Source: Hymenobacter sublimis (GTDB lineage: Bacteria > Bacteroidota > Bacteroidia > Cytophagales > Hymenobacteraceae). From it: a DNA stretch of 64,000 nt. The number at the start of each line of letters is the position of its first letter. The first letter of the stretch is position 1. This document shows positions 27,379 through 36,483 of the stretch, in pieces. The notes beneath the pieces are model-generated. The model was not told the origin of the DNA. It was given only the letters and a program-made list of their open reading frames with translations, and ran no database searches. Location of the stretch: the NCBI RefSeq assembly GCF_023101345.1, contig NZ_CP095848.1:1425501-1489500 (forward strand), written 5' to 3'. Made by a program: the position numbers and the translations under genes.

Positions 27379-27699
27379 ATGGCTCAGTTCTTTCACCATA
27401 ACGAATACGGTTACTGCGCCCGGTGCCCGCGCACACGTCACTTGCACGTCTGCTTCGGCAACGTGGCCATGGCTACTACCCCCACTGAGTTTCAGGAGTT
27501 TCGGCACTGCGTCACGGAAACCTGGCGCCACTACTGCCTGCACACCCGCGACCCGGAAGCCCGCAGCATTGCCCTGCGCACGGCGGCGCCCCGGCTGGCC
27601 CTGGTTTTCTCCCTGGTGGAGCTAACCCAGCTGCGCGACATCCTCGAAAACACGGCCTTACTCCTAGAGGTAGAAGAACTGCTGCAGCAAAACGAGTAG
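27379..27699 (+). CDS. Small Cys/His-containing protein of unknown function
   Basis: This 106-residue protein has an N-terminal cluster GYCARCPRTRHLHVCFGNVAM (three Cys, two His nearby), followed by a helical part. The pattern resembles a group of small Bacteroidota proteins (possibly DUF6686, from memory) with a possible metal-binding motif. The palindrome at 27318-27338 in its promoter suggests control by a metal or redox regulator. It ends 67 nt before the DUF4153 gene. Confidence 0.6.
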   Translation: MAQFFHHNEYGYCARCPRTRHLHVCFGNVAMATTPTEFQEFRHCVTETWRHYCLHTRDPEARSIALRTAAPRLALVFSLVELTQLRDILENTALLLEVEELLQQNE

Positions 27700-27766
27700 G
27701 CGTGGGCCTACGGGCAGTAAGCTCAACGGAAAAGCTGTTTCTTGGCGCACTTATCCGACGTAGCTT

Positions 27767-29650
27767 ATGCGACTTCCTTCCCTACATCATCTGCTGACCG
27801 AAGCCACGATGGTGCTTCGGCGTTATCCGCTAACCCTGCTCTGCGCCTTTGTTCTGTGCGGCGTGGGCATCTATGTGCAGCGCCTACCGTATGCCGACGA
27901 GGAAGCCAAGCTCGACTGGCTGTTTCCAGTGCTTTCCACGGCCGTATTGGGGCTTACGCTCACGCTGGCCGTTGCCCTGGCCACGGAGCGGTACCGCTGG
28001 CGTGGGTGGAAGCGGTTGGCCGCTACAAGTGGGGTAGTACTGCTGCTGGGTGGTTGGTATGCCATGTGCCCCCCGCAACCAGATAGTGTATGGGGGCTCC
28101 GGCTGTTTGTGTTGCTGGTAGCTTCGCATCTGCTGGTAGCCGTAGTGCCGTACCTGCCCGAACTGCGCCGGGAGGCCGATACGCCGGGCTTCTGGCGGTA
28201 CAACAAAACGCTGTTTTTGCGCATTCTCACGGCCGGGCTCTACTCCGGGGTGTTGTTCGTCGGATGCGCCCTGGCGCTGCTGGCCATCCAGAATCTTTTT
28301 GAGGTGAAGGTAGACCAACGCGTGTATGGGCACCTGTTCATCGTGCTGGGAACAGTGTTCAACACCTGGTTTTTCCTGGCCGGGGTGCCGCGCAACTTCG
28401 CCCTTCTTGAGCAGGAGGCCACTTATCCGAAAGGCCTGAAGGTATTCACGCAGTTTGTGCTACTGCCGCTGGTGGTGTTATACCTGGGCATTCTGTACGC
28501 CTACATGGGGCGCATACTGGTGCAGTGGGAGCTACCAAAAGGCTGGGTCTCTGTTTTGATACTGGCCTTTGCGGTGGCCGGCATCCTGGCTTTGCTCCTG
28601 ATTCATCCAATCCGCAACGCAACCGAAAACACCTGGATCCGCACGTTTGCCCGATGGTTTTACCGGGCTCTGTTTCCGCTGCTGGGGCTGCTGGCCGTGG
28701 CTATTGCTACCCGCATTCGGTCCTACGGCATTACGGAGGAACGCTACTTCGTCCTGGTGCTGGCCGCCTGGCTGCTGGTCATGGCTACCTACTTTCTGGT
28801 GCGCAAAGGCCAGGGCATCATCTGGATTCCGGCTTCCCTGGCCTTGGTTGCGCTGGTCTCCGCCGCCGGACCCTGGGGCGCATTTGCTACGGCTGAGCGT
28901 AGTCAACTCAACCAGTTACGTGAAATCAGCGCTGAGTATAACCTGCTGCGGAACGGTAAGCTAGACGGAGCCGGGGCCCGAGCACCGAAACTGCCCTTGG
29001 TAGTGCGGCAGCGGCTCACGTCTATTTTTGAGTTTTTCGCCCAGCGGCAGGCGTTGGCTGAGCTACAACCTGTTTTTGCCGGCTCCTTGCAGCTGCCCGA
29101 TTCATTGCGCCAAGGAACGCCGTGGGAGAGAAGGCACTGGCAGTCCACCCGTCTGTTCGCGCTCAGCGGCCTGGAGCGCGCCAGCCCCTATGCGACTGCT
29201 GCCAATGAAGAAATTTCTGCCACATTCGACCTCAAAAACTCCGATGTGCTACCCCTGGGTAACGGCCGCTACTGGCTGAACAACCTGAGCGTGTATCAGT
29301 ACCATGTGCCCGATAAGGATGTCCTGGCGGAGGTAGTCGTGCCGGAAGGTTCGTTTCGGGTACGCACCCGTCGCCGTGGCTACCTGCTGCAACTGGAGCA
29401 ACTGCGGGCCGATGGAAGCTGGCAACCCCAACTCACGCTCGCCCCTGGTGCCGTTGCCGATTCACTGACCCGTACCTACGGCCGTAATCCTGCCACCAGC
29501 GTTGAGTTGCCCACCGCGGCCCTTACCCTGCACGCCACCGACAACCGTCTCTACTTGCAGCTAGTGCTGCGCAGCCTAAACCGCCATCAGAGGCAGGATA
29601 GTGTATGGTACAGCTTCGATGGCCAGGCTTTATTGGAGGTGAAAAAGTGA
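27767..29650 (+). CDS. DUF4153 multi-pass membrane protein
   Basis: This 627-residue protein has about ten to twelve membrane helices over residues 15-385, followed by a soluble C-terminal domain of about 240 residues with strand-rich sequence. Charged loops such as NKTLFLRILTAGLYSG and GITEERYFVLVLAAWLL are characteristic of DUF4153. Its function is unknown. Confidence 0.75.
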   Translation: MRLPSLHHLLTEATMVLRRYPLTLLCAFVLCGVGIYVQRLPYADEEAKLDWLFPVLSTAVLGLTLTLAVALATERYRWRGWKRLAATSGVVLLLGGWYAMCPPQPDSVWGLRLFVLLVASHLLVAVVPYLPELRREADTPGFWRYNKTLFLRILTAGLYSGVLFVGCALALLAIQNLFEVKVDQRVYGHLFIVLGTVFNTWFFLAGVPRNFALLEQEATYPKGLKVFTQFVLLPLVVLYLGILYAYMGRILVQWELPKGWVSVLILAFAVAGILALLLIHPIRNATENTWIRTFARWFYRALFPLLGLLAVAIATRIRSYGITEERYFVLVLAAWLLVMATYFLVRKGQGIIWIPASLALVALVSAAGPWGAFATAERSQLNQLREISAEYNLLRNGKLDGAGARAPKLPLVVRQRLTSIFEFFAQRQALAELQPVFAGSLQLPDSLRQGTPWERRHWQSTRLFALSGLERASPYATAANEEISATFDLKNSDVLPLGNGRYWLNNLSVYQYHVPDKDVLAEVVVPEGSFRVRTRRRGYLLQLEQLRADGSWQPQLTLAPGAVADSLTRTYGRNPATSVELPTAALTLHATDNRLYLQLVLRSLNRHQRQDSVWYSFDGQALLEVKK

Positions 29651-29718
29651 ACTAGTGAGCTTTAGATTCTACTGGCCTAATGGGACGTTACATTCTAGAA
29701 GCTAGCATGAGCAGAAGA

Positions 29719-29783
29719 ACAACGCCCCAGTGGGGCGACACTCTATCGTTCGACGGAGAGTGTCGCCCCACTGAGGCGTTGTA
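29719..29783. repeat. 26-bp inverted repeat downstream of the DUF4153 gene
   Basis: The arms 29719-29744 and 29757-29783 (core AGTGGGGCGACACTCT / AGAGTGTCGCCCCACT) are almost perfect, with a 12-nt loop. It lies between convergent genes (DUF4153 and guaA) and may be a bidirectional terminator, though no long T-run follows. A single arm with the vocabulary of the 60024 repeat follows at about 29845-29878. Confidence 0.7.
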
Positions 29784-29875
29784 CGTTATGACCCCATGCT
29801 TTTTTACGGCCATGGCGCCCGGTTGGGCCTAGTGGAACGGCAAACTCACTGGTTCACCATCTCACTATTTCACTG

Positions 29876-31408
29876 CTATTCCCACTCAATAGTTGCTGGG
29901 GGCTTGGAGCTGATGTCGTACACTACGCGGTTGATGCCGCGGACCTGGTTGATGATCTTGTTGCTGATTTCGGCCAGGAATTCGTAGGGTAGGTGGGCCC
30001 AGTCGGCGGTCATGCCATCCACGCTGGTTACGGCGCGCAGGGCCACCACTCGCTCGTAGGTGCGCTCGTCGCCCATTACGCCCACGCTCTGCACGGGGAG
30101 CAACATTACGCCGGCCTGCCATACCTTCTCGTATAGGCCGTGTTCTTTCAGACCCTTGATGAAGATGGCGTCGGCGCGTTGGAGCAGGTCTACTTTCTCG
30201 GGCGTAATGTCGCCGAGGATGCGGATGCCCAGGCCGGGCCCCGGGAAGGGGTGGCGGTGCAGGATGTTCTCGGGCAGCTCCAGGGTGTGGCCTACCTCGC
30301 GCACTTCGTCCTTGAACAACGCGCGCAACGGCTCCACAATCCGCAGGTTCATTTTCTCGGGCAGACCGCCTACGTTGTGGTGGCTTTTAATCGTTACGGC
30401 CGGGCCTTTCACCGATACCGACTCAATCACGTCGGGGTAAATAGTGCCTTGGGCCAGCCACCGGGCACCGTCCACTTTCTGCGCTTCCCGGTCGAACACC
30501 TCAATAAAAGTGCGGCCAATGGCTTTGCGCTTCAGCTCGGGGTCGGTGAGGCCCTGCAGGGCCGCGTAGAATTCCTGGGAAGCATCCACGCCGCGCACGT
30601 TCAGGCCCAGGTCTTTATAGGAGTGGAGCACATCCTCGTACTCATTCTTGCGCAGCAGCCCGTTATTCACGAAAATGCCGTGCAGGCGCTTGCCGATGGC
30701 CTTGTGCAGCAGCAGGGCCGCCACCGAGGAGTCAACCCCCCCCGAAAGGCCCAGAATCACTTGATCCTCTTGGCCAATGGTACGCTGCAGGGTTTCCACC
30801 ATGCTGTCCACGAAGTGCTCCGGAGTCCAGCTCTGGTCTAGCCCGCAGATGTTCACCACGAAGTTCTGGAGCAGGGTTTTGCCGTCGGCGGAATGGGTTA
30901 CCTCGGGGTGAAACTGGATGCCGTAAGTAGGCTGGCCCTGGATGTGGTAGGCGGCCACGGCTACCTCCGGGGTACTGGCAATAATGTCGAACCCTTCCGG
31001 GAGGGTCTTGATGGTGTCGCCGTGCGACATCCACACCTGCGAATCGGTAGGGACGCCGTGCAGCAGGGGCGAGTTGTGATGGACGCGCGCGAGGCGGGCG
31101 CGGCCGTACTCCCGAATGGTAGCCGGCAGCACCTCGCCGCCCTGCTGGTAGGCCAGCAGCTGAGCACCGTAGCACACGCCCAGTACCGGCACGCGGCCCA
31201 GGTAGCGGGAAAGGTCGGGGTTGGGCGAGTCGGCGTCGCGCACGGAGCAAGGCGAGCCCGAAAGCACAACGCCCCGGATGTCCTCAGTGAGGTCCGGGGC
31301 GTGCGTATAAGGATGAATTTCGCAGTAGACGTTCAGTTCCCGGATGCGCCGGGCAATGAGCTGCGTGTACTGCGACCCAAAATCGAGAATGAGAATCTGT
31401 TGAGGCAT
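29876..31408 (-). CDS. guaA: GMP synthase (glutamine-hydrolysing)
   Basis: This 510-residue enzyme has an N-terminal glutamine amidotransferase domain ([18 protein letters not shown], nucleophile in [10 protein letters not shown], histidine in FHPEVTHS). The ATP pyrophosphatase domain has the P-loop [14 protein letters not shown], and the C-terminal dimer domain contains RPFPGPGL-like [14 protein letters not shown]. It converts XMP to GMP. The ATG at 31408 gives the family start [13 protein letters not shown], and the 13 residues upstream are not conserved. Confidence 0.97.
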   Translation of the reverse strand: MPQQILILDFGSQYTQLIARRIRELNVYCEIHPYTHAPDLTEDIRGVVLSGSPCSVRDADSPNPDLSRYLGRVPVLGVCYGAQLLAYQQGGEVLPATIREYGRARLARVHHNSPLLHGVPTDSQVWMSHGDTIKTLPEGFDIIASTPEVAVAAYHIQGQPTYGIQFHPEVTHSADGKTLLQNFVVNICGLDQSWTPEHFVDSMVETLQRTIGQEDQVILGLSGGVDSSVAALLLHKAIGKRLHGIFVNNGLLRKNEYEDVLHSYKDLGLNVRGVDASQEFYAALQGLTDPELKRKAIGRTFIEVFDREAQKVDGARWLAQGTIYPDVIESVSVKGPAVTIKSHHNVGGLPEKMNLRIVEPLRALFKDEVREVGHTLELPENILHRHPFPGPGLGIRILGDITPEKVDLLQRADAIFIKGLKEHGLYEKVWQAGVMLLPVQSVGVMGDERTYERVVALRAVTSVDGMTADWAHLPYEFLAEISNKIINQVRGINRVVYDISSKPPATIEWE

Positions 31409-32196
31409 GGGCAAAAGTACGGCGCAGATTTCAGACCTGAAGCACACCCACCGATTTACTGACGGACTTTTCTACTCTCTAAATCGGGTGCATGCGGCTA
31501 CCGCGTGAGAATAGGTTCCGCCCCGCCCGGCGCGGGCCAGCTTCTTTGGTGGAGTTAAAGCGGCTGCAAACAAGGTCACAAATTAAGAGAGTGTGCGCTG
31601 ACTTGATGCATCGAAAAACTGCTTTACATCGAAGGCAAGGGGTATGTACTGTCTATAGTGCTATCAGTTTCTTAAGGTAATACTAGTCACAAATCAAGCG
31701 TATACTGCCTTTACAGGAGGAGCCATGTAGGTACAACTTTGTCGAAAGTAATTTCTTGTTTTCTGCTTCTGCCTTATGTGTTCCCCGCTCCCCCTCCTTG
31801 CTTTGTCGCTACTAGGCGCCTTGGTGCTGCCGGTTGACAGCCTCACCCAGCAGTCCGAAGATTCTACCCAGCTTGACCCCATTCCTGCTGCTGGCACAGT
31901 TACTGACCTACTGGCCGCTTAAAAAGTCGCCTCGCCGCGGGGGGCTGCTCTCCACTGTTTCGCTAGTCAAGCCCGTGGCCTCGCTAACCTACTACTGTAT
32001 GCCGGGCCTGCAGCTTGCTCACTGCTACGACCTCAGCTTAAAAAGCAAGATGCGGCCAATTTTAGCGCCTGAAAACGGTGAGGCGCTGCCGGATGACGGT
32101 AGACAACTCGAATAAAAGAGCCTGATACTCTTAACGCTACCCGTGCCAGTAGAAAAAATATCGGGTGCCGGTGTACTTTCTGCCGAAATAGGTGCT
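31409..32196. other. Long intergenic region upstream of the SRP RNA
   Basis: The region has lower GC than its surroundings in 31560-31790 and shows no convincing gene apart from the small candidate frame at 31776-31922. I see no tRNA cloverleaf or riboswitch core. Confidence 0.4.
31776..31922 (+). CDS. Candidate 48-residue secreted peptide ORF
   Basis: An ATG opens 48 codons. The N-terminus is a hydrophobic Leu/Ala run after MCSPLP and resembles a signal peptide without a basic start. It is followed by a polar Ser/Gln/Asp stretch and ends DLLAA. It is in an otherwise empty region and has no clear promoter or homologue that I recognise. It could be chance. Confidence 0.25.
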   Translation: MCSPLPLLALSLLGALVLPVDSLTQQSEDSTQLDPIPAAGTVTDLLAA

Positions 32197-32204
32197 TACC
32201 TTTG
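32197..32204 (+). promoter_or_regulatory. Predicted -7 element of the SRP RNA gene
   Basis: TACCTTTG matches TAnnTTTG and ends 5 nt before the first paired base of the SRP RNA. That places the start point right at the helix base. Confidence 0.55.
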
Positions 32205-32209
32205 CCCCG

Positions 32210-32305
32210 GCGAGTCAGAACGACCAGCTCCTGTTGAACTCCCCCAGGACCGGAAGGTAGCAAGGGTAGACGGTTGAGCGGTGCGATTTTGGCTCGCTTT
32301 TTTTT
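32210..32305 (+). ncRNA. ffs: Signal recognition particle RNA (4.5S type)
   Basis: The apical domain IV is recognisable at 32245-32268 (CCAGGACCGGAAGGTAGCAAGG), with the GGAA tetraloop and the asymmetric AGCA internal loop that bind Ffh. The ends pair (GCGAGTC at 32210-32216 with GGCTCGC at 32291-32297), giving a small SRP RNA of about 90 nt, followed by eight T as a terminator. It works with Ffh and FtsY in co-translational membrane targeting. Confidence 0.92.
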
Positions 32306-32482
32306 ATCACGGATGTAGGCGAATTCGTCGAATTGCACGGACTCGTTCTTTATCTGCCTAGTACCCGCAAGAGCCTTCTGCCGGAGGGCTCTTGTTGTGT
32401 TTCTGGCTCCTAGCCAACGGTGCGCCGTAAGCCAAACAGTATAAAATCCGCGCAATCCGAAAAATCCGTTTAATCCGTGATT
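32306..32482. repeat. Long-range inverted repeat between SRP RNA and the aldolase gene
   Basis: The left arm (32306-32345, ATCACGGATGTAGGCGAATT...) and right arm (32443-32482, ...AATCCGTTTAATCCGTGATT) are imperfect complements about 100 nt apart, in the same vocabulary as 8449-8652. Confidence 0.5.
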
Positions 32483-32515
32483 AGCTTTGGGCATCGTTGT
32501 TCCCAATCTATTCGC

Positions 32516-33172
32516 ATGAAATTTTTCATTGATACTGCCAACCTGAAGGAAATTCAGGAAGCTGTGGAGCTTGGTGTGCTCGACGGCGTGACCACCAACC
32601 CTTCGCTGATGGCTAAGGAAGGCATCAAAGGCACTGATGCCGTGATGGCTCACTACCAGCAAATCTGCGAAATCGTGGACGGCGACGTGTCAGCCGAAGT
32701 TATTGCCACTGATTTGGAAGGCATTATCCGCGAGGGCGAGGCGCTGGCGGAACTGCACCCCAATATTGTAGTGAAAGTGCCCATGATCCGGGACGGCGTG
32801 AAGGCCATTCGCTACTTCTCCGACAAAGGCATCAAAACCAATTGCACTCTGATTTTCTCGGCTGGGCAGGCCCTGCTGGCCGCTAAAGCCGGCGCTACCT
32901 ACGTGTCGCCCTTCGTCGGCCGCCTCGATGACATCGGCCATGATGGGCTACTGCTGATTCAGCAGATCGTCGACATCTTCTCGAACTACGGCTACCCCAC
33001 CCAGGTGCTGGCGGCTTCCGTGCGCCACGTGCCCCACCTGATTCAGTGTGCCGAGCTGGGCGCCGACGTAGTAACCTGCCCCCTGAACGTGATTACGGGC
33101 CTGCTTAACCACCCGCTCACCGACAAAGGCCTGGCTACCTTCCTAGCCGACCACAAGAAGGTGAATGGCTAG
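32516..33172 (+). CDS. fsa: Fructose-6-phosphate aldolase / transaldolase-like protein
   Basis: This 218-residue protein has the size of the FSA/TalC subfamily. It begins [16 protein letters not shown] and contains [17 protein letters not shown], the Schiff-base lysine in IVVKVPM, and [32 protein letters not shown]. Such proteins act as fructose-6-phosphate aldolase or as transaldolase in the pentose phosphate pathway. Sequence alone does not decide which. The ATG at 32516 fits the family start, and upstream codons are repeat-derived. Confidence 0.92.
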   Translation: MKFFIDTANLKEIQEAVELGVLDGVTTNPSLMAKEGIKGTDAVMAHYQQICEIVDGDVSAEVIATDLEGIIREGEALAELHPNIVVKVPMIRDGVKAIRYFSDKGIKTNCTLIFSAGQALLAAKAGATYVSPFVGRLDDIGHDGLLLIQQIVDIFSNYGYPTQVLAASVRHVPHLIQCAELGADVVTCPLNVITGLLNHPLTDKGLATFLADHKKVNG

Positions 33173-33177
33173 TACTC

Positions 33178-33252
33178 AATTAGGAATGAAGAATGAGGAA
33201 TGGAAGAACATCAGACTCTTCATTCCTCATTCTTCATTCTTCATTCCTAATT
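33178..33252. repeat. Inverted repeat with tandem CATTCTT words
   Basis: The arms 33178-33206 and 33219-33252 are complementary (AATTAGGAATGAAGAATGAGG / CCTCATTCTTCATTC...TAATT), with an extra tandem CATTCTT in the right arm. It lies directly after the aldolase stop and just before the small gene at 33258, into whose frame it can be misread. Confidence 0.75.
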
Positions 33253-33257
33253 CAATC

Positions 33258-33461
33258 ATGTACATCATCAAAGTAAAAGGCAAGGCCAAGATTCCGGACT
33301 ACATTCAGCTGCGGGATGAGCACTTCGTGCTTATTGCCTATTTCCGCGCCGACCGGCCCTTGAAGGACCTGCACCGCTACGGGCTGGAGGGCAAGGAAGT
33401 TGAACTGGCTACCGTCATTGAGGGGCTGGAGTTTGGCAAGCTGCAAAAGCTCGAACTGTAA
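33258..33461 (+). CDS. Small conserved-looking hypothetical protein
   Basis: This 67-residue protein starts at the ATG at 33258 (MYIIKVKGKAKIPDYIQLRD). It is a compact alpha/beta sequence with DEHFVLIAYFRA and ends FGKLQKLEL. It has no signal peptide or membrane segment. The longer frame from 33165 reads through the preceding repeat and is rejected. I do not recognise a function. It may share a transcript with the aldolase gene. Confidence 0.65.
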   Translation: MYIIKVKGKAKIPDYIQLRDEHFVLIAYFRADRPLKDLHRYGLEGKEVELATVIEGLEFGKLQKLEL

Positions 33462-33479
33462 GCTGCTTGTTGCCAAAGG

Positions 33480-33535
33480 ATTCCGAGCGCTAGGGGAAAA
33501 GCTATTTCGCAAGCTTTTGCCGTAGCGCTCGGAAT
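33480..33535. repeat. Inverted repeat, probable terminator-type hairpin
   Basis: The arms 33480-33503 and 33512-33535 (ATTCCGAGCGCTAGGGG... / ...CGTAGCGCTCGGAAT) pair over about 24 bp with a few mismatches around an 8-nt loop. It lies between the small gene and ftsE. Confidence 0.7.
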
Positions 33536-33572
33536 ACGTGTTTCTGAAGCCTGCCCTGTATCTTCGCTTTCT

Positions 33573-34280
33573 ATGCCTACCTCTGCCACGCCCGTTATTG
33601 AGTTGCACGACGCCTACATCATGCAGGATGTAAACACAGTGCTGCAAAAAGTCACGTTTACGCTGGAGAAAGGGGAGTTTGCATACCTGGTGGGTCGGAC
33701 CGGGTCGGGGAAAAGCTCCCTGCTCAAAACGCTGTATGCCGATTTGCCACTGCCCGCCGGCTCCGGCACCGTAGCGGGTTTTCCTTTGCCCAAGCTCAGC
33801 AGCAGCGACAAGGTGCCTTTTCTGCGGCGCAAGCTGGGCATCATTTTCCAGGATTTTCAGCTGCTGTTCGACCGTTCCGTAGCCGACAACCTGCTGTTTG
33901 TGCTGAACGCCACCGGCTGGTCGGGGAAGGCGCGGAAGCAGCAGCGGATTTCTGAGGTGCTGATGCGGGTAGGCCTGGCCAATGCGGCCTCCAAGATGCC
34001 GCATCAGCTTTCCGGGGGCGAGCAGCAGCGGGTCGTCATTGCCCGGGCTTTGCTGAATGAACCCCTGTTGCTGCTAGCCGACGAACCCACCGGCAACCTT
34101 GACCCCGATGTGGCAGACAGCATCATGCGCCTGTTCGTGGAAATCAACAACGCCGGCACGGCCGTTCTGATGGCTACCCACAACTACCAGATCATCCGGC
34201 AGTATCCGCGGCGGGTGCTGAAGTGCGAGCAAGGCCAATTGCTCGACTCGGCCGTAGCTCCCTTCGAGCTGGCTCTGTAA
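33573..34280 (+). CDS. ftsE: Cell division ATP-binding protein FtsE
   Basis: This 235-residue ABC ATPase has Walker A GRTGSGKSS, the Q-loop in GIIFQDFQLL, the signature LSGGEQQRVVIARAL, Walker B LLLADEPTGNLDP and switch His in MATHNYQII. The FQDFQLLFDRSV region is typical of FtsE. With FtsX it regulates peptidoglycan hydrolases at division. ftsX is not adjacent. Other MacB-type ATPases are less likely given the short length. Confidence 0.87.
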   Translation: MPTSATPVIELHDAYIMQDVNTVLQKVTFTLEKGEFAYLVGRTGSGKSSLLKTLYADLPLPAGSGTVAGFPLPKLSSSDKVPFLRRKLGIIFQDFQLLFDRSVADNLLFVLNATGWSGKARKQQRISEVLMRVGLANAASKMPHQLSGGEQQRVVIARALLNEPLLLLADEPTGNLDPDVADSIMRLFVEINNAGTAVLMATHNYQIIRQYPRRVLKCEQGQLLDSAVAPFELAL

Positions 34281-34407
34281 GCTACTCAGTAGTGCTGCAC
34301 AAGACTGGCCAGCGGTAAGTGGCCGGGCAGCACTAGCAGGAAAGTGCGCGAAAACCCCGATATTACGCTGCCTTCGGCATTTTGCTTCCTTCTTTTCTCG
34401 CAGCAGC

Positions 34408-35397
34408 ATGACGGGCCTATCCGTGCTTATTCCGGTGTTCAACCACGATGTGCGGCCCCTGGTGCGCGCCCTGCTGGCCCAGGTCCCGAACTGGCGCGGC
34501 CCGGTTGATATTCACTGCCTCGACGATGGTTCTGATTCCATATATCGGCTGAAAAACCGGGAACTGGCGGCCCTACCCGGAGTAGAATACCACGAGTTGG
34601 AGTACAACGTGGGTCGGGCGGCCATTCGGAACCAGCTGGCTGCCGCTGCCCGCCAGGAGTGGCTCCTGCTGCTCGACAACGATAGTTTGCTACCTGACGC
34701 TCACTTTCTAGCCCGTTACGCAGCGGCCCGCACCCGGGCGCGGGTGCTGTCGGGAGGAACTATCTATGAGGCCTTGCCACCGCGGGAGGAGGCTCTGCGG
34801 CTGCGCTGGCTGTATGGGTGCCGCCGCGAGGCCCGGCCGGCTGCCGTGCGCCAGCAGGTGCCCCACGGGCAGCTTACCCTCAACAACCTACTGATCCGGG
34901 CCGAGGTATTTCGCCGCCTGGGCCTAGATGAGAGCCTGACCCGTTACGGGCACGAGGACACGAAGTTCGGGTGGCTGCTTCGTCATTCGGGCATTAGGGT
35001 AGTGCACCTGGATAACCCCGTGCTGCACAACGGTTTGGAGCCTGCTCCAGTATTCCTGCAGAAAAGCCACGACGCTGTACGCAACTTGGTGCAGCTTTAC
35101 CGGGCCGAGGGCTTAGGTGCCGATACTCGGCTGCTACGGGCAGCACTTCGTTTGCAGCGCTGGGGGCTGAGCCATGCCGTGCGGGCTGCGTTTAGCCTGC
35201 GCCGGGAGCAAGTGCGCCGCAACCTGCTTTCCGGCCGCCCCAGCTTGCGCCAGCTGGATGCGCTGAAGCTGTACTGGTTGCTCAGTGAGCTGCACGGTAG
35301 CGCGCCCCCGCAGCCGGGAGGCAGCCGGGTGGCACAAAAAAGCGCCGACCCTTCCGTAGAAGAATCGGCGCTAAGACTAAAGAAAGAAGAAGCCTAG
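34408..35397 (+). CDS. Family 2 glycosyltransferase
   Basis: This 329-residue protein has the GT-A fold of family 2. It begins TGLSVLIPVFNHD, has DIHCLDDGSDS (nucleotide-sugar binding) and LLLLDNDSLLPD (the DxD-like metal site), and GHEDTKFGWLLR near the ED motif. The C-terminal third is basic and helical, without a membrane segment. The acceptor is unknown. The last 20 residues or so are encoded across a hairpin that ends the convergent lipoprotein gene, so this tail is probably not conserved. Confidence 0.85.
   Translation: MTGLSVLIPVFNHDVRPLVRALLAQVPNWRGPVDIHCLDDGSDSIYRLKNRELAALPGVEYHELEYNVGRAAIRNQLAAAARQEWLLLLDNDSLLPDAHFLARYAAARTRARVLSGGTIYEALPPREEALRLRWLYGCRREARPAAVRQQVPHGQLTLNNLLIRAEVFRRLGLDESLTRYGHEDTKFGWLLRHSGIRVVHLDNPVLHNGLEPAPVFLQKSHDAVRNLVQLYRAEGLGADTRLLRAALRLQRWGLSHAVRAAFSLRREQVRRNLLSGRPSLRQLDALKLYWLLSELHGSAPPQPGGSRVAQKSADPSVEESALRLKKEEA
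35335..35372 (-). terminator. Terminator of the lipoprotein gene, inside the glycosyltransferase frame
   Basis: AGCGCCGA / TCGGCGCT (35341-35348 and 35365-35372) forms an 8-bp stem. On the minus strand it is followed by TTTTTTG (35335-35341), as for an intrinsic terminator of the gene that ends at 35394. Confidence 0.7.
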
Positions 35398-36314
35398 TCG
35401 TTGTCGGTGTTTTTAACTTCCGACTTCACTTCTTTGTAGGCGCCCTTCACGGCGCCTCCCACTTTCTTGCCCACTTTCGCGGCACCTTGACCTACATCTT
35501 TGCCGGCCTCTTTCACGTCATCAGCCGTGTTGCTGGCGGCCCGACCCACGGCCGAGCGCTCATCCTGCGTTTCGGCAGCTACGTTTTCCGCCCCGCGCTC
35601 CGTGGCGTCAGCGCCCTGGGCCACGCGAGCTTCGGCTTTATCGTAGGATTTAAAGGCAGCGTACTTCAGTTTTTCCTTCTGAATCTCGGCTAAGTCGCGG
35701 GCCGGAATGTCTTTCTTTACCTTGTCATAGGCTTCGTCGAGGGCCCGCCATTCGGCGTTGATGTTGCGCCAATCGTCGATGTCGTACTTGTTTTCGTTAA
35801 CCTGGATGTCGCGCACAAACGCCTCGTACGTCTGGCGCGCGTTGGCGGCCGTGAGTTGGGCAGCCGGGTTGGTGGGCTTGTAATACTGGCCCATTTTCGT
35901 GCTGCCGGCGGTGGTGCTGGCCGAGCCCGACATGGCGCTGGTTACACCGGGACGGTTTTTCCAGGCCATTTCGCGCTTGTCGTAGGCCGTGGTGTAGCGC
36001 GTGCGCAACTGCTCAATTTCCTGGCGGCGGGCATCGTCGTAGCGGTCCGCGTACTTGTCTACGGCTGCTACCTTGGCATCAAAGTCAGACTTTAGCTGAG
36101 CCGTTTCCTGCTCGTAGTCAGCTTCGGCTTCGGAAGCGACGGCCTCGGTCTTTGTTTCCGTTTCCGAAACAAAGGTTTTGAAGTCGTTGTAAGCCTGGTC
36201 GGCATCAGCCGAAGCTTCGTTTTGCTGGTTCTGACTGCAACTGGTGGCAAGGGCGCCGCCGCCCAGCACGAGCAGGGCGGAAAGGGCGTTGGCGGTGAGG
36301 GTTTTCCTGAACAT
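35394..36314 (-). CDS. Lipoprotein with helical and LEA-like C-terminal region
   Basis: This 306-residue protein has a lipoprotein signal with the modified cysteine at Cys26 (GALATSC). Long charged helices cover about 35-120, a Ser/Thr/Gly linker follows, then a helical domain with YEAFVRDIQVNENKYDIDDWRNINAEWRALDEAYDK features. The tail (about 255-300) repeats KEAGKDVGQGAAKVGKKVGG-like units as in LEA/CsbD-type stress proteins. It may bind or protect the envelope. The ATG at 36314 is chosen, since the frame from 36515 lacks a signal sequence start. Its function is unknown. Confidence 0.65.
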   Translation of the reverse strand: MFRKTLTANALSALLVLGGGALATSCSQNQQNEASADADQAYNDFKTFVSETETKTEAVASEAEADYEQETAQLKSDFDAKVAAVDKYADRYDDARRQEIEQLRTRYTTAYDKREMAWKNRPGVTSAMSGSASTTAGSTKMGQYYKPTNPAAQLTAANARQTYEAFVRDIQVNENKYDIDDWRNINAEWRALDEAYDKVKKDIPARDLAEIQKEKLKYAAFKSYDKAEARVAQGADATERGAENVAAETQDERSAVGRAASNTADDVKEAGKDVGQGAAKVGKKVGGAVKGAYKEVKSEVKNTDND

Positions 36315-36439
36315 GGTGGTAGGGAAGGTAGGGAGAGGGAGAATATAGAAAGGCCACGATGTAGCCCGTGAGTTGCTTAACGCAACAGCTACTTTCCTGG
36401 TTACGCCCTGCCCCGTCCCTGGAGTTTCTGCTGCTCTTC

Positions 36440-36447
36440 TATCTTTG
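36440..36447 (+). promoter_or_regulatory. Predicted -7 element of the DegT-family gene
   Basis: TATCTTTG matches TAnnTTTG and lies 36 nt before the GTG at 36484. A start at 36373 would lie upstream of it, which argues for the later start. Confidence 0.5.
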
Positions 36448-36483
36448 AAGCCTGCTTTTCCTTCTCTTTTTAGTGCTTTGTTC

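Noticed and set aside
31834..32115. 93-codon frame upstream of the SRP RNA
   Set aside because: No motif, signal peptide or start context, and composition is like the surrounding non-coding DNA.
33178..33252. CRISPR-like or tandem repeat array
   Set aside because: The repeated CATTCTT words are parts of one inverted repeat. There are no regularly spaced direct repeats and no cas genes.
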